Source: Solirubrobacter ginsenosidimutans (GTDB lineage Bacteria > Actinomycetota > Thermoleophilia > Solirubrobacterales > Solirubrobacteraceae). Taken from it: a DNA stretch of 64,000 nt. The stretch spans positions 62,001 to 126,000 of the forward strand of contig NZ_JAPDOD010000025.1 in the NCBI RefSeq assembly GCF_027587205.1, in the 5' to 3' direction. The notes under the pieces were generated by a model, which had not been told where the DNA came from, did no database searches, and saw nothing but the letters and a program-made list of their open reading frames with translations. Shown here one piece after another: positions 33,985-41,775 of the stretch. The first letter of the stretch is position 1; each line of letters opens with the position of its first letter. The position numbers were made by a program, and so were the translations under genes.

Positions 33985-35266
33985 GCCACTGCGCCTCGAA
34001 GGGCGCGGCGCCGGTGGTGCCGGCGGCTGGCTGGCGAGCGCGTGCCGCCTGATCCTCAACGTCCGCGCGGGCATCCTGCTCGTCACGCTCGTCTCGCTGC
34101 GCGAGGAGGAGCACCGCGGGCTGGTGGTCGCGGCGATCCTCGTGGCGGGCGTCGCGTCGCTGGTGCCGGTGCTGCGCTGGGAGCAGATCGGGCCGATCAT
34201 CGTCCGGCACCCGTCGTACCTCGCGGGCGAGCTCGTGCTCGCGGCGCTGATCCTGATCCTGACCGGCGTCGACAGCCCGTTCTTCTTCTTCACCCTCGGC
34301 ACGGCGCTGCTCGGCGGGCTGGTCTACGGGTACCCGGGCGCGGCCCTGTTCTCGATCATGCTCGTGCTCGTCTACGCGTACGCGATCCACCTGCGGGCAC
34401 CGTTCGACGCCGCGGTCAACGACTTCCGCACGGTGGTCGTGCTGCCGTCGCTGTACCCGATCGTCGCCGTGGCCGGCGCGGGCGCGCGGCGGCTGCTGGA
34501 CCGCCAGGCCGCGGCCGAGGAGACGCTCGCCACGCAGGAGCGCACGATGGCCGTGCAGGCCGAGCGCGAGCGCCTCGCCCGCGACATGCACGACTCGCTG
34601 GCCAAGACCGTGCACGGGATCGGGTTCGCCGCGCTGGCGCTCTCGCGCCGGATCCAGGTCGACCCGCCGGGCGCCGTCGAGGACGCCCGCAAGCTGGCCG
34701 AGGACGCGCGCACCGCCGCGCAGGAGGCGCGCGAGCTGCTCTCCGGCCTGCGCGGGCGCGACGACGCCGAACTGCCGCTGCCGACCGCGATCCGCTCCGA
34801 GGCGGCGCGCTGGGGCGAGCGGACCGGGACGCGGGTGGGTGGCTCGCTCGACGACGTCGGGCCGCTTCCCTCGCTCGCCCTGCGCGAGCTGCGCTGGATC
34901 CTCAAGGAGGCGCTGGCCAACGTCGAGCGCTATGCCCACGCCACCCGCGTCGACATCCACCTGCGCCGCCTGGGCGCCCGCGTGGTGCTGACCGTCGCCG
35001 ACGACGGCGCCGGCTTCGAGGTGCCCGACGACCTCGACCAGCTCGCCGGCGGCTCCTTCGGCCTGCGCGGCATGCGCGAGCGCGCGCGGCTGGCGGGCGG
35101 CGACCTCAGCGTCGAGTCCGAGCCCGGCGACGGGACCGTGATCTCCGTCTGGGTCCCCGCCGGCGCGCCGCCACGCCAGGTCGAAGGGCCGGAGCCACCG
35201 CCGCCTGCGACCGCAGGGTCCGGTACGGTGCCCGAAGGCGCCGTGGAGGGATTTACTTGGCAGTGA
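33974..35266 (+). CDS. NarL-type sensor histidine kinase of the Tad island
   Basis: 430 aa from TTG 33974, chosen because GGAGGGG lies about 10 bp upstream; a GTG at 33956 lacks any such site. Several transmembrane helices span about 22-175, without a recognised sensor domain. A coiled segment leads into the HisKA_3 dimerisation domain with phospho-acceptor His in ERLARDMHDSLAKTVHGIG. The ATPase domain has ILKEALANVERYA, VADDGAGF and GLRGMRERARLAGG. It probably senses a membrane or envelope signal and controls pilus genes with the next gene, which it overlaps by 10 bp. Confidence 0.9.
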   Translation: MADKPLRLEGRGAGGAGGWLASACRLILNVRAGILLVTLVSLREEEHRGLVVAAILVAGVASLVPVLRWEQIGPIIVRHPSYLAGELVLAALILILTGVDSPFFFFTLGTALLGGLVYGYPGAALFSIMLVLVYAYAIHLRAPFDAAVNDFRTVVVLPSLYPIVAVAGAGARRLLDRQAAAEETLATQERTMAVQAERERLARDMHDSLAKTVHGIGFAALALSRRIQVDPPGAVEDARKLAEDARTAAQEARELLSGLRGRDDAELPLPTAIRSEAARWGERTGTRVGGSLDDVGPLPSLALRELRWILKEALANVERYAHATRVDIHLRRLGARVVLTVADDGAGFEVPDDLDQLAGGSFGLRGMRERARLAGGDLSVESEPGDGTVISVWVPAGAPPRQVEGPEPPPPATAGSGTVPEGAVEGFTWQ

Positions 35267-35904
35267 TCCGCGTACTGCTCGTGGACGACAACGCAATCGT
35301 GCGGCGGGGTATCGCCTCGCTGCTGTCCGATGCCCAGGGCATCGAGGTCGTCGGCGAGGCGGGTGACGGCAAGCAGGCGATCGAGCTCGCTCGCGAGGTC
35401 CTGCCCGACGTCGTGTGCCTGGACGTGCGGATGCCCGTCATGGACGGCGTCGCGGCGGCGGGCCCGCTGTCGGAGAAGGCCAAGGTCCTGATGCTCTCCT
35501 ACTCCGAGGACGAGCAGCTCGTCACCGGTGCGATCCGCAACGGCGCGGCCGGGTACCTCGTGCATGGCCGTTTCGAGCCGGATGACCTGGAGGCCCGGAT
35601 CAAGGCCGTCGCGGCGGGGGAGATGGTGCTCTCGCCCGCGATCACGCCCGCGGTCTTCGAGGCGCTGCGCCGTGCTCCCGGGACCGAGAACGAGAGCGAG
35701 GAGCTCGGCATGGGCTCGCTCACCTCGCGCGAGCGCGAGGTGCTCAACCTGCTGGCGCGCGGGATGTCCAACGCCGCCATCGCCGAGGAGCTCTTCATCA
35801 CCAACAAGACAGTGAAGAACCACCTGTCGCGGATCTACGAGAAGATCGGCGTCCACTCGCGGGCCGAGGCCATCGCACTCTGGCTCGGCGTAAGGGAACG
35901 CTGA
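35257..35904 (+). CDS. NarL/FixJ-type response regulator of the Tad island
   Basis: 215 aa. TTG 35257 has GGAGGG at ideal spacing and gives MAVIRVLLVDDNAIVRRG. The receiver has the acidic pair, the phospho-acceptor Asp in CLDVRMPVMDG and Ser in MLSYSEDE. At the conserved Lys position (usually GYLLK) it has His: GYLVHG. The LuxR-type helix-turn-helix is near 150-212 (LTSREREVLNLLARGMSNAAIAEELFI, KTVKNHLSRIYEKIGV). It is followed by an inverted repeat that contains the Tad motif and by two flp pilin genes, which are plausible targets. Confidence 0.92.
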   Translation: MAVIRVLLVDDNAIVRRGIASLLSDAQGIEVVGEAGDGKQAIELAREVLPDVVCLDVRMPVMDGVAAAGPLSEKAKVLMLSYSEDEQLVTGAIRNGAAGYLVHGRFEPDDLEARIKAVAAGEMVLSPAITPAVFEALRRAPGTENESEELGMGSLTSREREVLNLLARGMSNAAIAEELFITNKTVKNHLSRIYEKIGVHSRAEAIALWLGVRER

Positions 35905-35913
35905 CCCTGTAGA

Positions 35914-35949
35914 GGCCCAAAGGTCCCAAGCGAATTTGGGACCTTGGCC
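35914..35949 (+). terminator. Inverted repeat after the response regulator, contains the Tad motif
   Basis: Stem AAGGTCCCAA / TTGGGACCTT (35920-35929 and 35936-35945), loop GCGAAT, extended by a GGCC/GGCC pairing past a 2-nt bulge. It lies 10 bp after the regulator stop. It may terminate transcription, or the two TGGGACCTT half-sites may bind a dimer, or both. Confidence 0.5.
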
Positions 35950-36004
35950 CCCCTTGAGATTGAGTCCTGGGCCTCTCGCCGGACCTCGGGAGCGAACGTA
36001 GATT
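35937..36004 (+). promoter_or_regulatory. Tad motif and -10-like TAGATT before the first flp gene
   Basis: TGGGACCTT at 35937-35945 and TAGATT at 35999-36004, 62 bp apart start to start. The hexamer is 40 bp before the pilin ATG. The same 62-bp spacing is found before the second flp gene. Confidence 0.45.
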
Positions 36005-36044
36005 GACCCCAGCGTTCGTCAACCGATTTGCCAGGGGGCACACA

Positions 36045-36332
36045 ATGTCCGATCTCACCACCAGCACCGTGCAGGACACCTTCCGCGAGGCCTGCATCCA
36101 GACGCTCGGCGCCGTCCAGCGCGCGGGTCACGCCGTCGCCAAGCGCGTCAATGATCCGACCGGCCAGACCGCCGCTGAGTACATGGGCATCCTGCTGCTC
36201 ATCTCGGCGATCCTCGTCGCGATCTTCACGCTGAAGCTCGACAACCAGATCAAGCTGGCGGTCAAGGGCGCGATCGACGACATCATCAGCAACGGCAAGT
36301 CGGCGCCGGCCGCTCCGACCAGCGGCGGCTGA
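36045..36332 (+). CDS. flp: Flp/Fap-type major pilin precursor
   Basis: 95 aa. Start ATG 36045 has CAGGGGG about 6 bp upstream. The prepilin site is DPTG40|QTAAEYMG with Gly at -1, Glu at +5 and Tyr at +6, diagnostic of Flp pilins, followed by a hydrophobic helix (ILLLISAILVAIFTL). The mature part is about 55 residues with a Ser/Ala/Pro tail. The leader of 40 residues is long for a Flp pilin. A separate promoter-like region and a hairpin downstream suggest an independent, strongly expressed unit. Confidence 0.9.
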   Translation: MSDLTTSTVQDTFREACIQTLGAVQRAGHAVAKRVNDPTGQTAAEYMGILLLISAILVAIFTLKLDNQIKLAVKGAIDDIISNGKSAPAAPTSGG

Positions 36333-36371
36333 GTTCATCGCGCCGGAAGGCGCTCCGAGATCGCGGCATCG

Positions 36372-36397
36372 GGACCCGCCGGAACACCGGCGGGTCC
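36372..36397 (+). terminator. Hairpin after the first flp pilin gene
   Basis: Perfect 11-bp stem GGACCCGCCGG / CCGGCGGGTCC with loop AACA, 40 bp after the pilin stop. No T run. It would separate the two flp transcription units or limit read-through. Confidence 0.6.
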
Positions 36398-36407
36398 TAC
36401 GCGTGTC

Positions 36408-36475
36408 TGGGACCTTTGGCCCACACCGCATTGGGTCTCGCGACCCTGGCGGGCGTGACGGCCCGCCCGTAGCTT
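36408..36475 (+). promoter_or_regulatory. Tad motif and -10-like TAGCTT before the second flp gene
   Basis: TGGGACCTT at 36408-36416 and TAGCTT at 36470-36475, again 62 bp apart. The hexamer ends 6 bp before the GTG at 36482, which would give a leaderless transcript if it is the true -10. Confidence 0.4.
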
Positions 36476-36481
36476 GGATTC

Positions 36482-36679
36482 GTGCGCGAGCGCGTCCTGG
36501 AACTCTTCGTCAAGGCACGGTTCTTCGCGCGCGACACGAGCGCCCAGACGGCCGCCGAATACCTCGGCGTGCTGCTGGTCGTCGCCGCGATCGTCACCGC
36601 GATCGCCTGGACCGACCCGGGCCAGGCGATCAGCGACAAGTTGTCGGAGATCGTGCGGGACATCGCCGGGGATCGCTAG
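36482..36679 (+). CDS. Second small Flp-type pilin
   Basis: 65 aa, GTG start. Flp signature TSA21|QTAAEYLGVLLVVAAIV with Glu +5 and Tyr +6, but Ala instead of Gly at the -1 position. The mature peptide of about 44 residues is shorter than the first pilin and lacks its Ser/Ala/Pro tail. It may be a minor pilin or a poorly processed variant. The vWA protein gene starts two bases after its stop, so this pilin is linked to the following secreted proteins. Confidence 0.82.
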   Translation: MRERVLELFVKARFFARDTSAQTAAEYLGVLLVVAAIVTAIAWTDPGQAISDKLSEIVRDIAGDR

Positions 36680-36680
36680 C

Positions 36681-38006
36681 GTGAGCGCGATGACGGGGCG
36701 GCTCTTGCTGGTGCTCGCGTTGCTGTGCGTGTTCGCGCCGGCGGCGAGAGCCCAGACGACGGATCAGCGCAACCGGGCGGTCATCGTGCTCGACGCCTCG
36801 AAGTCGATGAACGAGGACGCCGGCAACGGCGGGACCCGCCTGGACGCCGCCAAGCAGGCCGTCGGGACGCTGGTCGACCGGCTGCCGGAGGGCGTGCCGC
36901 TCGGGCTGCGGGTCTACGGCTCGAAGGTCAGCGAGGTCTCGCGCGCCGAGGGCTGCCGGGACACCGAGCTGACCGTCCCGGTCGGCCCGCTGGACAAGAG
37001 CGCGCTGACGAGCACCGTCAACGCGCTGCAGGGCAAGGGCAGGACGCCGATCGGCCGCTCACTGCTGGCCGTCCCGGACGATCTCGGCGCGGCGGAAGGC
37101 CGGCGCAGCGTGGTCCTGATCACCGACGGCGGGGACAACTGCGCGCCGCCCGACCCCTGCAAGGCGGCCGAGCAGGTCGCCAAGCGCGGCGTCGACCTCT
37201 CGATCTCGGTCGTCGGCTTCCAGGTCAACGACCGCGTCCAGAAGCAGCTGCGCTGCATCGCCGCGGCCGGCGGCGGGTCCTACGTGGGCGTCGACGACGC
37301 CGACAAGCTCGGTGACGAGCTGCTGGCGCTGCTCTCGCGCGCGTTCCGGTCCTATGAGCCCGCGGGGACCAAGGTCACCGGCGGGGCGACCCGCGAGCAG
37401 GCGGTCCCGATCGGCACCGGCCTCTTCCAGGACGTGCTGCCCAACGATGGGACCAAGCGCTGGTTCTCGGTCGACGTGCCCGAAGGGCGGCGGCTCGTGA
37501 TCTCCGGGACCGCGATCCCGCCGCTGGACGCCGGCGGCGCCGGCGGGTTCCAGCTCTGGATGTGGGCCCCCGGCGAGACCGGCGACTTCACCGCCTTCGA
37601 GTCCAACCACATGGACAACACCCCGGGGATCTTCGGGTCGACGCTGACCGAGAGCATCCGCATGCGGCCCGGCGATCCCGCCGGTCGCTACGTGTTCATG
37701 ACGCAGATGGAACCCGCGGGCCGGGACACGTTCAGCGCCGACATCCCCGTCGAGCTCGCCGTGTCGACGATCATGCGCGGCGACCCGCTGGGGGTGGTCG
37801 CGCCGGGCAAGCTCGCGACGCCGACCCCGACCCCGACCGCCACGGCCATGGCCGCGAAGCCGGGCGCCACGGCGACCGTCGCCGCGTCGGAGGACGGTGG
37901 GTCGGGCACGCTGAGCGCGTGGCTGCTCGTCATCGGCCTCGGCGTGGCGGGCGTCGCCGTCGGGATGCTGGCCGCCGCCGTGCTGGCGCGCAAGGCCGCC
38001 GCGTGA
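36681..38006 (+). CDS. Membrane-anchored von Willebrand factor A domain protein
   Basis: 441 aa. Signal peptide to about 24 (VFAPAARAQ), then a vWA domain (about 32-215) with MIDAS motif DASKS at 38-42 and SVVLITDGGDNC further on. A beta-rich region follows (about 235-375; RWFSVDVPEGRRLVISG). A PTPTPTATA linker leads to a C-terminal transmembrane helix and basic end (VAGVAVGMLAAAVLARKAAA). Metal-dependent adhesion or a scaffold for pilus assembly is plausible. GTG 36681 chosen with GGGGAT upstream; ATG 36690 is possible. Ends in a GTGA overlap with the next gene. Confidence 0.85.
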   Translation: MSAMTGRLLLVLALLCVFAPAARAQTTDQRNRAVIVLDASKSMNEDAGNGGTRLDAAKQAVGTLVDRLPEGVPLGLRVYGSKVSEVSRAEGCRDTELTVPVGPLDKSALTSTVNALQGKGRTPIGRSLLAVPDDLGAAEGRRSVVLITDGGDNCAPPDPCKAAEQVAKRGVDLSISVVGFQVNDRVQKQLRCIAAAGGGSYVGVDDADKLGDELLALLSRAFRSYEPAGTKVTGGATREQAVPIGTGLFQDVLPNDGTKRWFSVDVPEGRRLVISGTAIPPLDAGGAGGFQLWMWAPGETGDFTAFESNHMDNTPGIFGSTLTESIRMRPGDPAGRYVFMTQMEPAGRDTFSADIPVELAVSTIMRGDPLGVVAPGKLATPTPTPTATAMAAKPGATATVAASEDGGSGTLSAWLLVIGLGVAGVAVGMLAAAVLARKAAA

Positions 38007-38725
38007 GGCGCCTCGCCCTGGCCGCGGTGGGGCTCGCGCTGGCGATCGCCGGCCCGGCGCAGGCGCAGAGCACCGTCGGGACGCCGGTCGTCGGCGGCGG
38101 CTCGTTCAACAACGCGCCGATCCTCGGACCCGGGACCTTCCGGGACACGATCCTGCCCGCCGAGTACCTCTACTACGGCTTCAAGCTCGAAGCCGGGCAG
38201 CAGTTGCACATCAAGGCCCAGACGGACATCGACCACGCCGCGATCAACGCGATGGGGGTGCTGTACGTCTCACTGAACATCCACACGCCGACGCGGGTGA
38301 GCGACCCCAACGCCCACCAGCCGGGCGACAACACGTCCGTCCTGCAGACGGGCGGCGACAACGGCCAGCTCGCGATCTCGAGCGAGGTCGTCCGCCCGGA
38401 TCAGGACAACGCCGCGAGAGGGACCTGGCCGGGAGCGGGCGTGTACTACCTGGCCGTGCACACGACCTACACGGGCGATCGCTTCCCGCCGCCGCGCTCG
38501 GAGATCCCGTTCACGTTCACCGCCACGATCGACGGGCAGGCCGAGCCGAGCACGACCGACACGCCGACGCCCACCGCGACGCCTTCGGCGACCGCGACAC
38601 CGGTGGCGCGTGAGAGCGCCGCTGACGCGGACGGTCCGCCGCCCTCGGTCGCGGCCGTGTTCGGGGTCGGCGGGATCCTGATCGGCGTGGTCGCCGGGAT
38701 CGCCCGCAGGCGGCGCCGTCGCTGA
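38003..38725 (+). CDS. Secreted, C-terminally anchored protein, unknown
   Basis: 240 aa, GTG start inside the upstream stop. Signal peptide to about 23 (LALAIAGPAQAQ). The mature domain (about 25-175) looks beta-rich and resembles the beta region of the preceding vWA protein (GTFRDTILPAEYLYYGFKLEAGQQLHI compares with LFQDVLPNDGTKRWFSVDVPEGRRLVI). A TPTPTATPSATATP linker, one hydrophobic helix (VAAVFGVGGILIGVVAGIA) and RRRRRR end the protein. Probably acts with the vWA protein at the cell surface. Confidence 0.75.
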   Translation: MRRLALAAVGLALAIAGPAQAQSTVGTPVVGGGSFNNAPILGPGTFRDTILPAEYLYYGFKLEAGQQLHIKAQTDIDHAAINAMGVLYVSLNIHTPTRVSDPNAHQPGDNTSVLQTGGDNGQLAISSEVVRPDQDNAARGTWPGAGVYYLAVHTTYTGDRFPPPRSEIPFTFTATIDGQAEPSTTDTPTPTATPSATATPVARESAADADGPPPSVAAVFGVGGILIGVVAGIARRRRRR

Positions 38726-38774
38726 CCGGGTTCGAACTCCTCCAAAAGTGCAGCGAGGCCGCCGGGGCGCGCCG

Positions 38775-38780
38775 TACAAT
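38775..38780 (+). promoter_or_regulatory. Candidate -10 element TACAAT before yqeY
   Basis: TACAAT ends 8 bp before the TTG start of the yqeY gene. No -35 seen. If used, the transcript would be leaderless or nearly so. It marks the boundary between the Tad island and the yqeY-era operon. Confidence 0.35.
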
Positions 38781-38788
38781 GGAATGAG

Positions 38789-39217
38789 TTGCAGATCACC
38801 GAGCGCATCAAGGCCGACGTCACCGCCGCCATGAAGGCGGGGGAACGTGATCGTGTCTCGGCGTTGCGGCTGGTGCTGTCCGAGCTCCAGAAGGATGCGA
38901 AGGAGGGCGCCGGCGACGAGCTGGCCGTCCTGCGGCGCGAGCGCAAGAAGCGCCGGGAGGCCGAGGAGGCCTACCGGGCGGGCGGGCGCGTCGAGCAGGC
39001 TGATGCGGAGGCGTACGAGGCGGCGACGATCGACGCCTATCTGCCCAGTGAGCTCGGTGATTCAGAGCTCGACGTGTTGGTGTCGGCCGCGGTCGCGGAG
39101 ACCGGGGCGTCATCTCCGCGTGACATGGGCCGGGTGATCAAGCACGTGATGGAGGCCGCCGGCGGTCGCGCCGACGGGAAGCGGGTCTCGACCAAGGTGA
39201 AGGAAGCGCTCAACTAG
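38789..39217 (+). CDS. yqeY: GatB/YqeY domain protein
   Basis: 142 aa, a stand-alone YqeY tail domain related to the tRNA-binding C-terminus of GatB. TTG start gives MQITERIKADVTAAMKAGERDRVSALRLVLSEL, the family N-terminus; LPSELGDSELDVLV and the DMGRVIKHVMEAAGGRADGKRVS motif close to the end are characteristic. The phoH start directly follows the stop. Biochemical role is not settled. Confidence 0.93.
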   Translation: MQITERIKADVTAAMKAGERDRVSALRLVLSELQKDAKEGAGDELAVLRRERKKRREAEEAYRAGGRVEQADAEAYEAATIDAYLPSELGDSELDVLVSAAVAETGASSPRDMGRVIKHVMEAAGGRADGKRVSTKVKEALN

Positions 39218-40213
39218 ATGGCAAGAAGGCAGCTGGAGGTATCCAACGAGGTGGCGGCGGAGCTCGCCGGGTCGCGCGACGCAGCGTTGCGCACGCTCGA
39301 GGAGCATCTGGACTGCGAGGTCTTCTTGAGAGGCAACATCGTCACCCTCGACGGCGAGGCGGAGGCGGTGCAGGCGGGCGCGACGGTTGTGCGCGAGCTG
39401 TCGGCCCTGGTCGAGCGCGGGCACGACATCGGGCCGGCGACGATCGAGTCGGTCGCGCGCGTGCTCGAGTCCTCGGAGTCACCATCGCAGGTGCTCGAGG
39501 ACGTCGTGTGGCGCCACCGCAACCTGCGCGTCGCGCCGAAGTCCGTCAATCAGAAGCGCTACGTGGACGCGATCCGCCGCCAGACGGTGACGTTCGGCAT
39601 CGGCCCGGCCGGTACCGGCAAGACGTTCCTGGCGATGGCGATGGCGACCGCCGCGCTGTCGCGGCGCGAGGTCAATCGGATCATCCTGACGCGGCCGGCG
39701 GTCGAGGCGGGTGAGCGGCTGGGCTTCCTCCCGGGCGACCTGATGGCGAAGGTCGATCCCTACCTGCGCCCCCTGTTTGACGCCTTGAACGACATGATGG
39801 ATCCCGAGCGGGTCGCCGCGCACCTGGAGAAGGGCGTGATCGAGGTCGCGCCGCTCGCGTTCATGCGCGGCCGCACGTTGAACGACTCGTTCGTGATCCT
39901 CGACGAGGCGCAGAACACGACGCCCGAGCAGATGAAGATGTTCCTGACGCGGCTCGGGTTCGGCTCGCGGATGGTCGTCACCGGCGACGTCACGCAGGTC
40001 GACCTCCCGCGCGAACAGAAGTCCGGCCTGCTCGTGGTCGGAGACATTTTGAAGGAGATCGAAGGCGTCGAATTCGTCCGCTTCGGCGGCGACGACGTGG
40101 TCCGGCACAAGCTCGTGCAACGGATCGTGGAGGCGTACGACGCGCATGACACCGGTCAGGCCAGCAACCTGCGCCCGGCCGCCCAGGCGGATCACCGCAG
40201 ACGTTCGGCCTGA
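39218..40213 (+). CDS. phoH: PhoH-like ATPase
   Basis: 331-aa PhoH-family protein, an RNA-associated ATPase often encoded with YbeY and Era. An N-terminal KH-like region (1-100) precedes the ATPase with Walker [15 protein letters not shown] and Walker [35 protein letters not shown] and [31 protein letters not shown] are typical of the family. ATG start immediately after the yqeY stop. Confidence 0.93.
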   Translation: MARRQLEVSNEVAAELAGSRDAALRTLEEHLDCEVFLRGNIVTLDGEAEAVQAGATVVRELSALVERGHDIGPATIESVARVLESSESPSQVLEDVVWRHRNLRVAPKSVNQKRYVDAIRRQTVTFGIGPAGTGKTFLAMAMATAALSRREVNRIILTRPAVEAGERLGFLPGDLMAKVDPYLRPLFDALNDMMDPERVAAHLEKGVIEVAPLAFMRGRTLNDSFVILDEAQNTTPEQMKMFLTRLGFGSRMVVTGDVTQVDLPREQKSGLLVVGDILKEIEGVEFVRFGGDDVVRHKLVQRIVEAYDAHDTGQASNLRPAAQADHRRRSA

Positions 40214-40214
40214 G

Positions 40215-40595
40215 TTGTTGGAAATAGACGTGATCGGCAACGCGCTGCCGCCAGGCCGCGTGGAGGAGGCGGTCGCCTATGCGGCCGCCTCGGCGGGAAT
40301 CGAGGAGGGCCACGTGGCGATCGAGTTCGTCAATGCGGAACGGATCGCGGAGCTCAACGAGACGTGGCGCGGAAAGGTCGGTCCGACCGACGTGCTCTCG
40401 TTCCCGGTCGACGAGGACGACGAGGATCCTCTTGGCGAGCGCGAATTGGGGGACGTCTTCATATGCCCCGAGTACACGTCAGATCTGGTCGAAGCGGTCG
40501 TGCATGGGGTCCTGCACCTGACTGGGATGGACCACGAAGAGGACGAGGGCGAGATGCTCGCGGTACAGGCCGAGATCATGGGGTGGCTGCGATGA
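40215..40595 (+). CDS. ybeY: Endoribonuclease YbeY
   Basis: About 126 aa from TTG 40215, giving LLEIDVIGNALPPGRVEEAV; an upstream ATG at 40146 would overlap phoH by 68 bp and add an unlike N-terminus. The metal-binding motif HGVLHLTGMDHEED is intact, as is GPTDVLSFPVDE. YbeY matures 16S rRNA 3' ends and supports ribosome quality control. Ends in an ATGA overlap with era. Confidence 0.92.
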   Translation: MLEIDVIGNALPPGRVEEAVAYAAASAGIEEGHVAIEFVNAERIAELNETWRGKVGPTDVLSFPVDEDDEDPLGERELGDVFICPEYTSDLVEAVVHGVLHLTGMDHEEDEGEMLAVQAEIMGWLR

Positions 40596-41482
40596 GCCCC
40601 CGCTCCGGCTTCGTCGCGCTCGCCGGGCGCCCCAACGTCGGCAAGTCGACGCTCGTCAACTACATGGTCGGCCACAAGGTCGCGATCGTCTCCGACAAGC
40701 CGCAGACCACCCGCCGCGCGATCCGCGGCGTCCTCACCGTCCCGGACCGCTACCAGCTCGTGCTCACCGACCTTCCGGGCGTGCAGCGCCCGCGCGACGC
40801 CCTGACGTCGCGGATGCAGCAGCGCGTCGAGCAGGAGCTGGGCGAGGCCGACGCCGCGCTGTTCGTGGTCAACGGCGACCAGGGCGTGGGCGGCGCGGGC
40901 GATCGCTTCATCGCCGAGGCGCTCGCCTCCGCGCGGATCCCGATCGTGATCGCCCTCAACAAGATCGACCGGCTCAACCATGCCCGCACGGTGCAGGGCC
41001 TGGTGACCGCCAGCGACCTCGGGCTGCCCGACGCGGAGGTCTTCCCGATCTCCGCCCGCACCGGCAAGGGTGTCCCGGCGCTGGTCGACTACCTGGCCGG
41101 GCTGCTGCCGGAGGGCCCGTTCTACTTCCCGCCTGAGGACTTCTCCGACCAGTCCGAGGACGTGATGCTCGCCGAGCTCGTGCGCGAGCAGGTGCTGCTG
41201 CGCACCCGCCAGGAGGTCCCGCACGCGGTCGAGGTCCAGATCGAGGAGATCGAGCAGGCCGAGTCCGCGGTGGTCGTGCGCGCGATCATGTGGGTGGAGA
41301 CCGAATCCCAGAAGGGCATCCTGATCGGCCACCACGGCCGCATGATCAAGGCGATCGGCACGGCCGCCCGCAAGGAGATCGAGCGCGAGCTGGCCGATCA
41401 CGTCCACCTGGACCTCTCGGTGCGGGTGCGCCGCTCGTGGCGCGCCGACGACGCACTGCTGGACCGGCTCGGCATCACCTAA
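40592..41482 (+). CDS. era: GTPase Era
   Basis: 296 aa, ribosome assembly GTPase. G1 is AGRPNVGKST (11-20), switch I region KPQTTRRAIRG, G3 DLPGV (DLPGVQRPRD), G4 NKID and G5 SARTGKG. The C-terminal KH domain contains the RNA-binding motif IGHHGRMIKAIGTAARKEIE. ATG start overlapping the ybeY stop. Last gene of the yqeY-phoH-ybeY-era unit. Confidence 0.97.
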   Translation: MSPRSGFVALAGRPNVGKSTLVNYMVGHKVAIVSDKPQTTRRAIRGVLTVPDRYQLVLTDLPGVQRPRDALTSRMQQRVEQELGEADAALFVVNGDQGVGGAGDRFIAEALASARIPIVIALNKIDRLNHARTVQGLVTASDLGLPDAEVFPISARTGKGVPALVDYLAGLLPEGPFYFPPEDFSDQSEDVMLAELVREQVLLRTRQEVPHAVEVQIEEIEQAESAVVVRAIMWVETESQKGILIGHHGRMIKAIGTAARKEIERELADHVHLDLSVRVRRSWRADDALLDRLGIT

Positions 41483-41496
41483 GCGCCTCGCGCTCG

Positions 41497-41523
41497 GGCG
41501 GCGCCGGCCTCGGCGGCGCCGCC
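41497..41523 (+). terminator. Hairpin after era
   Basis: 10-bp stem GGCGGCGCCG / CGGCGCCGCC, 14 bp after the era stop; no T run follows closely. It opens the 293-bp gene-free gap 41483-41775, which otherwise holds a GTTTTT stretch near 41586 and the second GGGGTGCCCC hairpin. Confidence 0.4.
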
Positions 41524-41608
41524 TCCCGCCGCGTCCAGCCGGCGCCCGCCCGCGTCTCGCCACGTCCGCGTCCATCCGTCGGCGCGTTTTTCTCCCCGCC
41601 CGCGGGTG

Positions 41609-41657
41609 GGGGTGCCCCATCTAACTCTCGCCCAGCGACACTTAGACGGGGCACCCC
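41609..41657. other. GGGGTGCCCC hairpin element, copy 2
   Basis: GGGGTGCCCC (41609-41618), a 29-nt interior with CTAACTC and CTTAGAC near its two sides, and GGGGCACCCC (41648-41657). In reverse orientation it matches the element at 23255-23303 in arms, length and 19 of 29 interior positions. It lies in the second-longest gene-free gap of the window. Confidence 0.6.
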
Positions 41658-41775
41658 ACGCGACACCGGCGCGCAGCCACGCCCACGCCGCCTCGCGGCC
41701 ACGCCCAGCCACAGCTCGCCGCGCTAGGGGTTTCCCCGATGTGGCGCGCGGGCACGGCGGCGACCATGGCGCGAC

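Noticed and set aside
38728..38740. GGGTTCGAACTCC, similar to a tRNA T-loop or an integrase attachment site
   Set aside because: No acceptor stem, anticodon arm or CCA end fits around it, and there is no integrase or duplicated flank.
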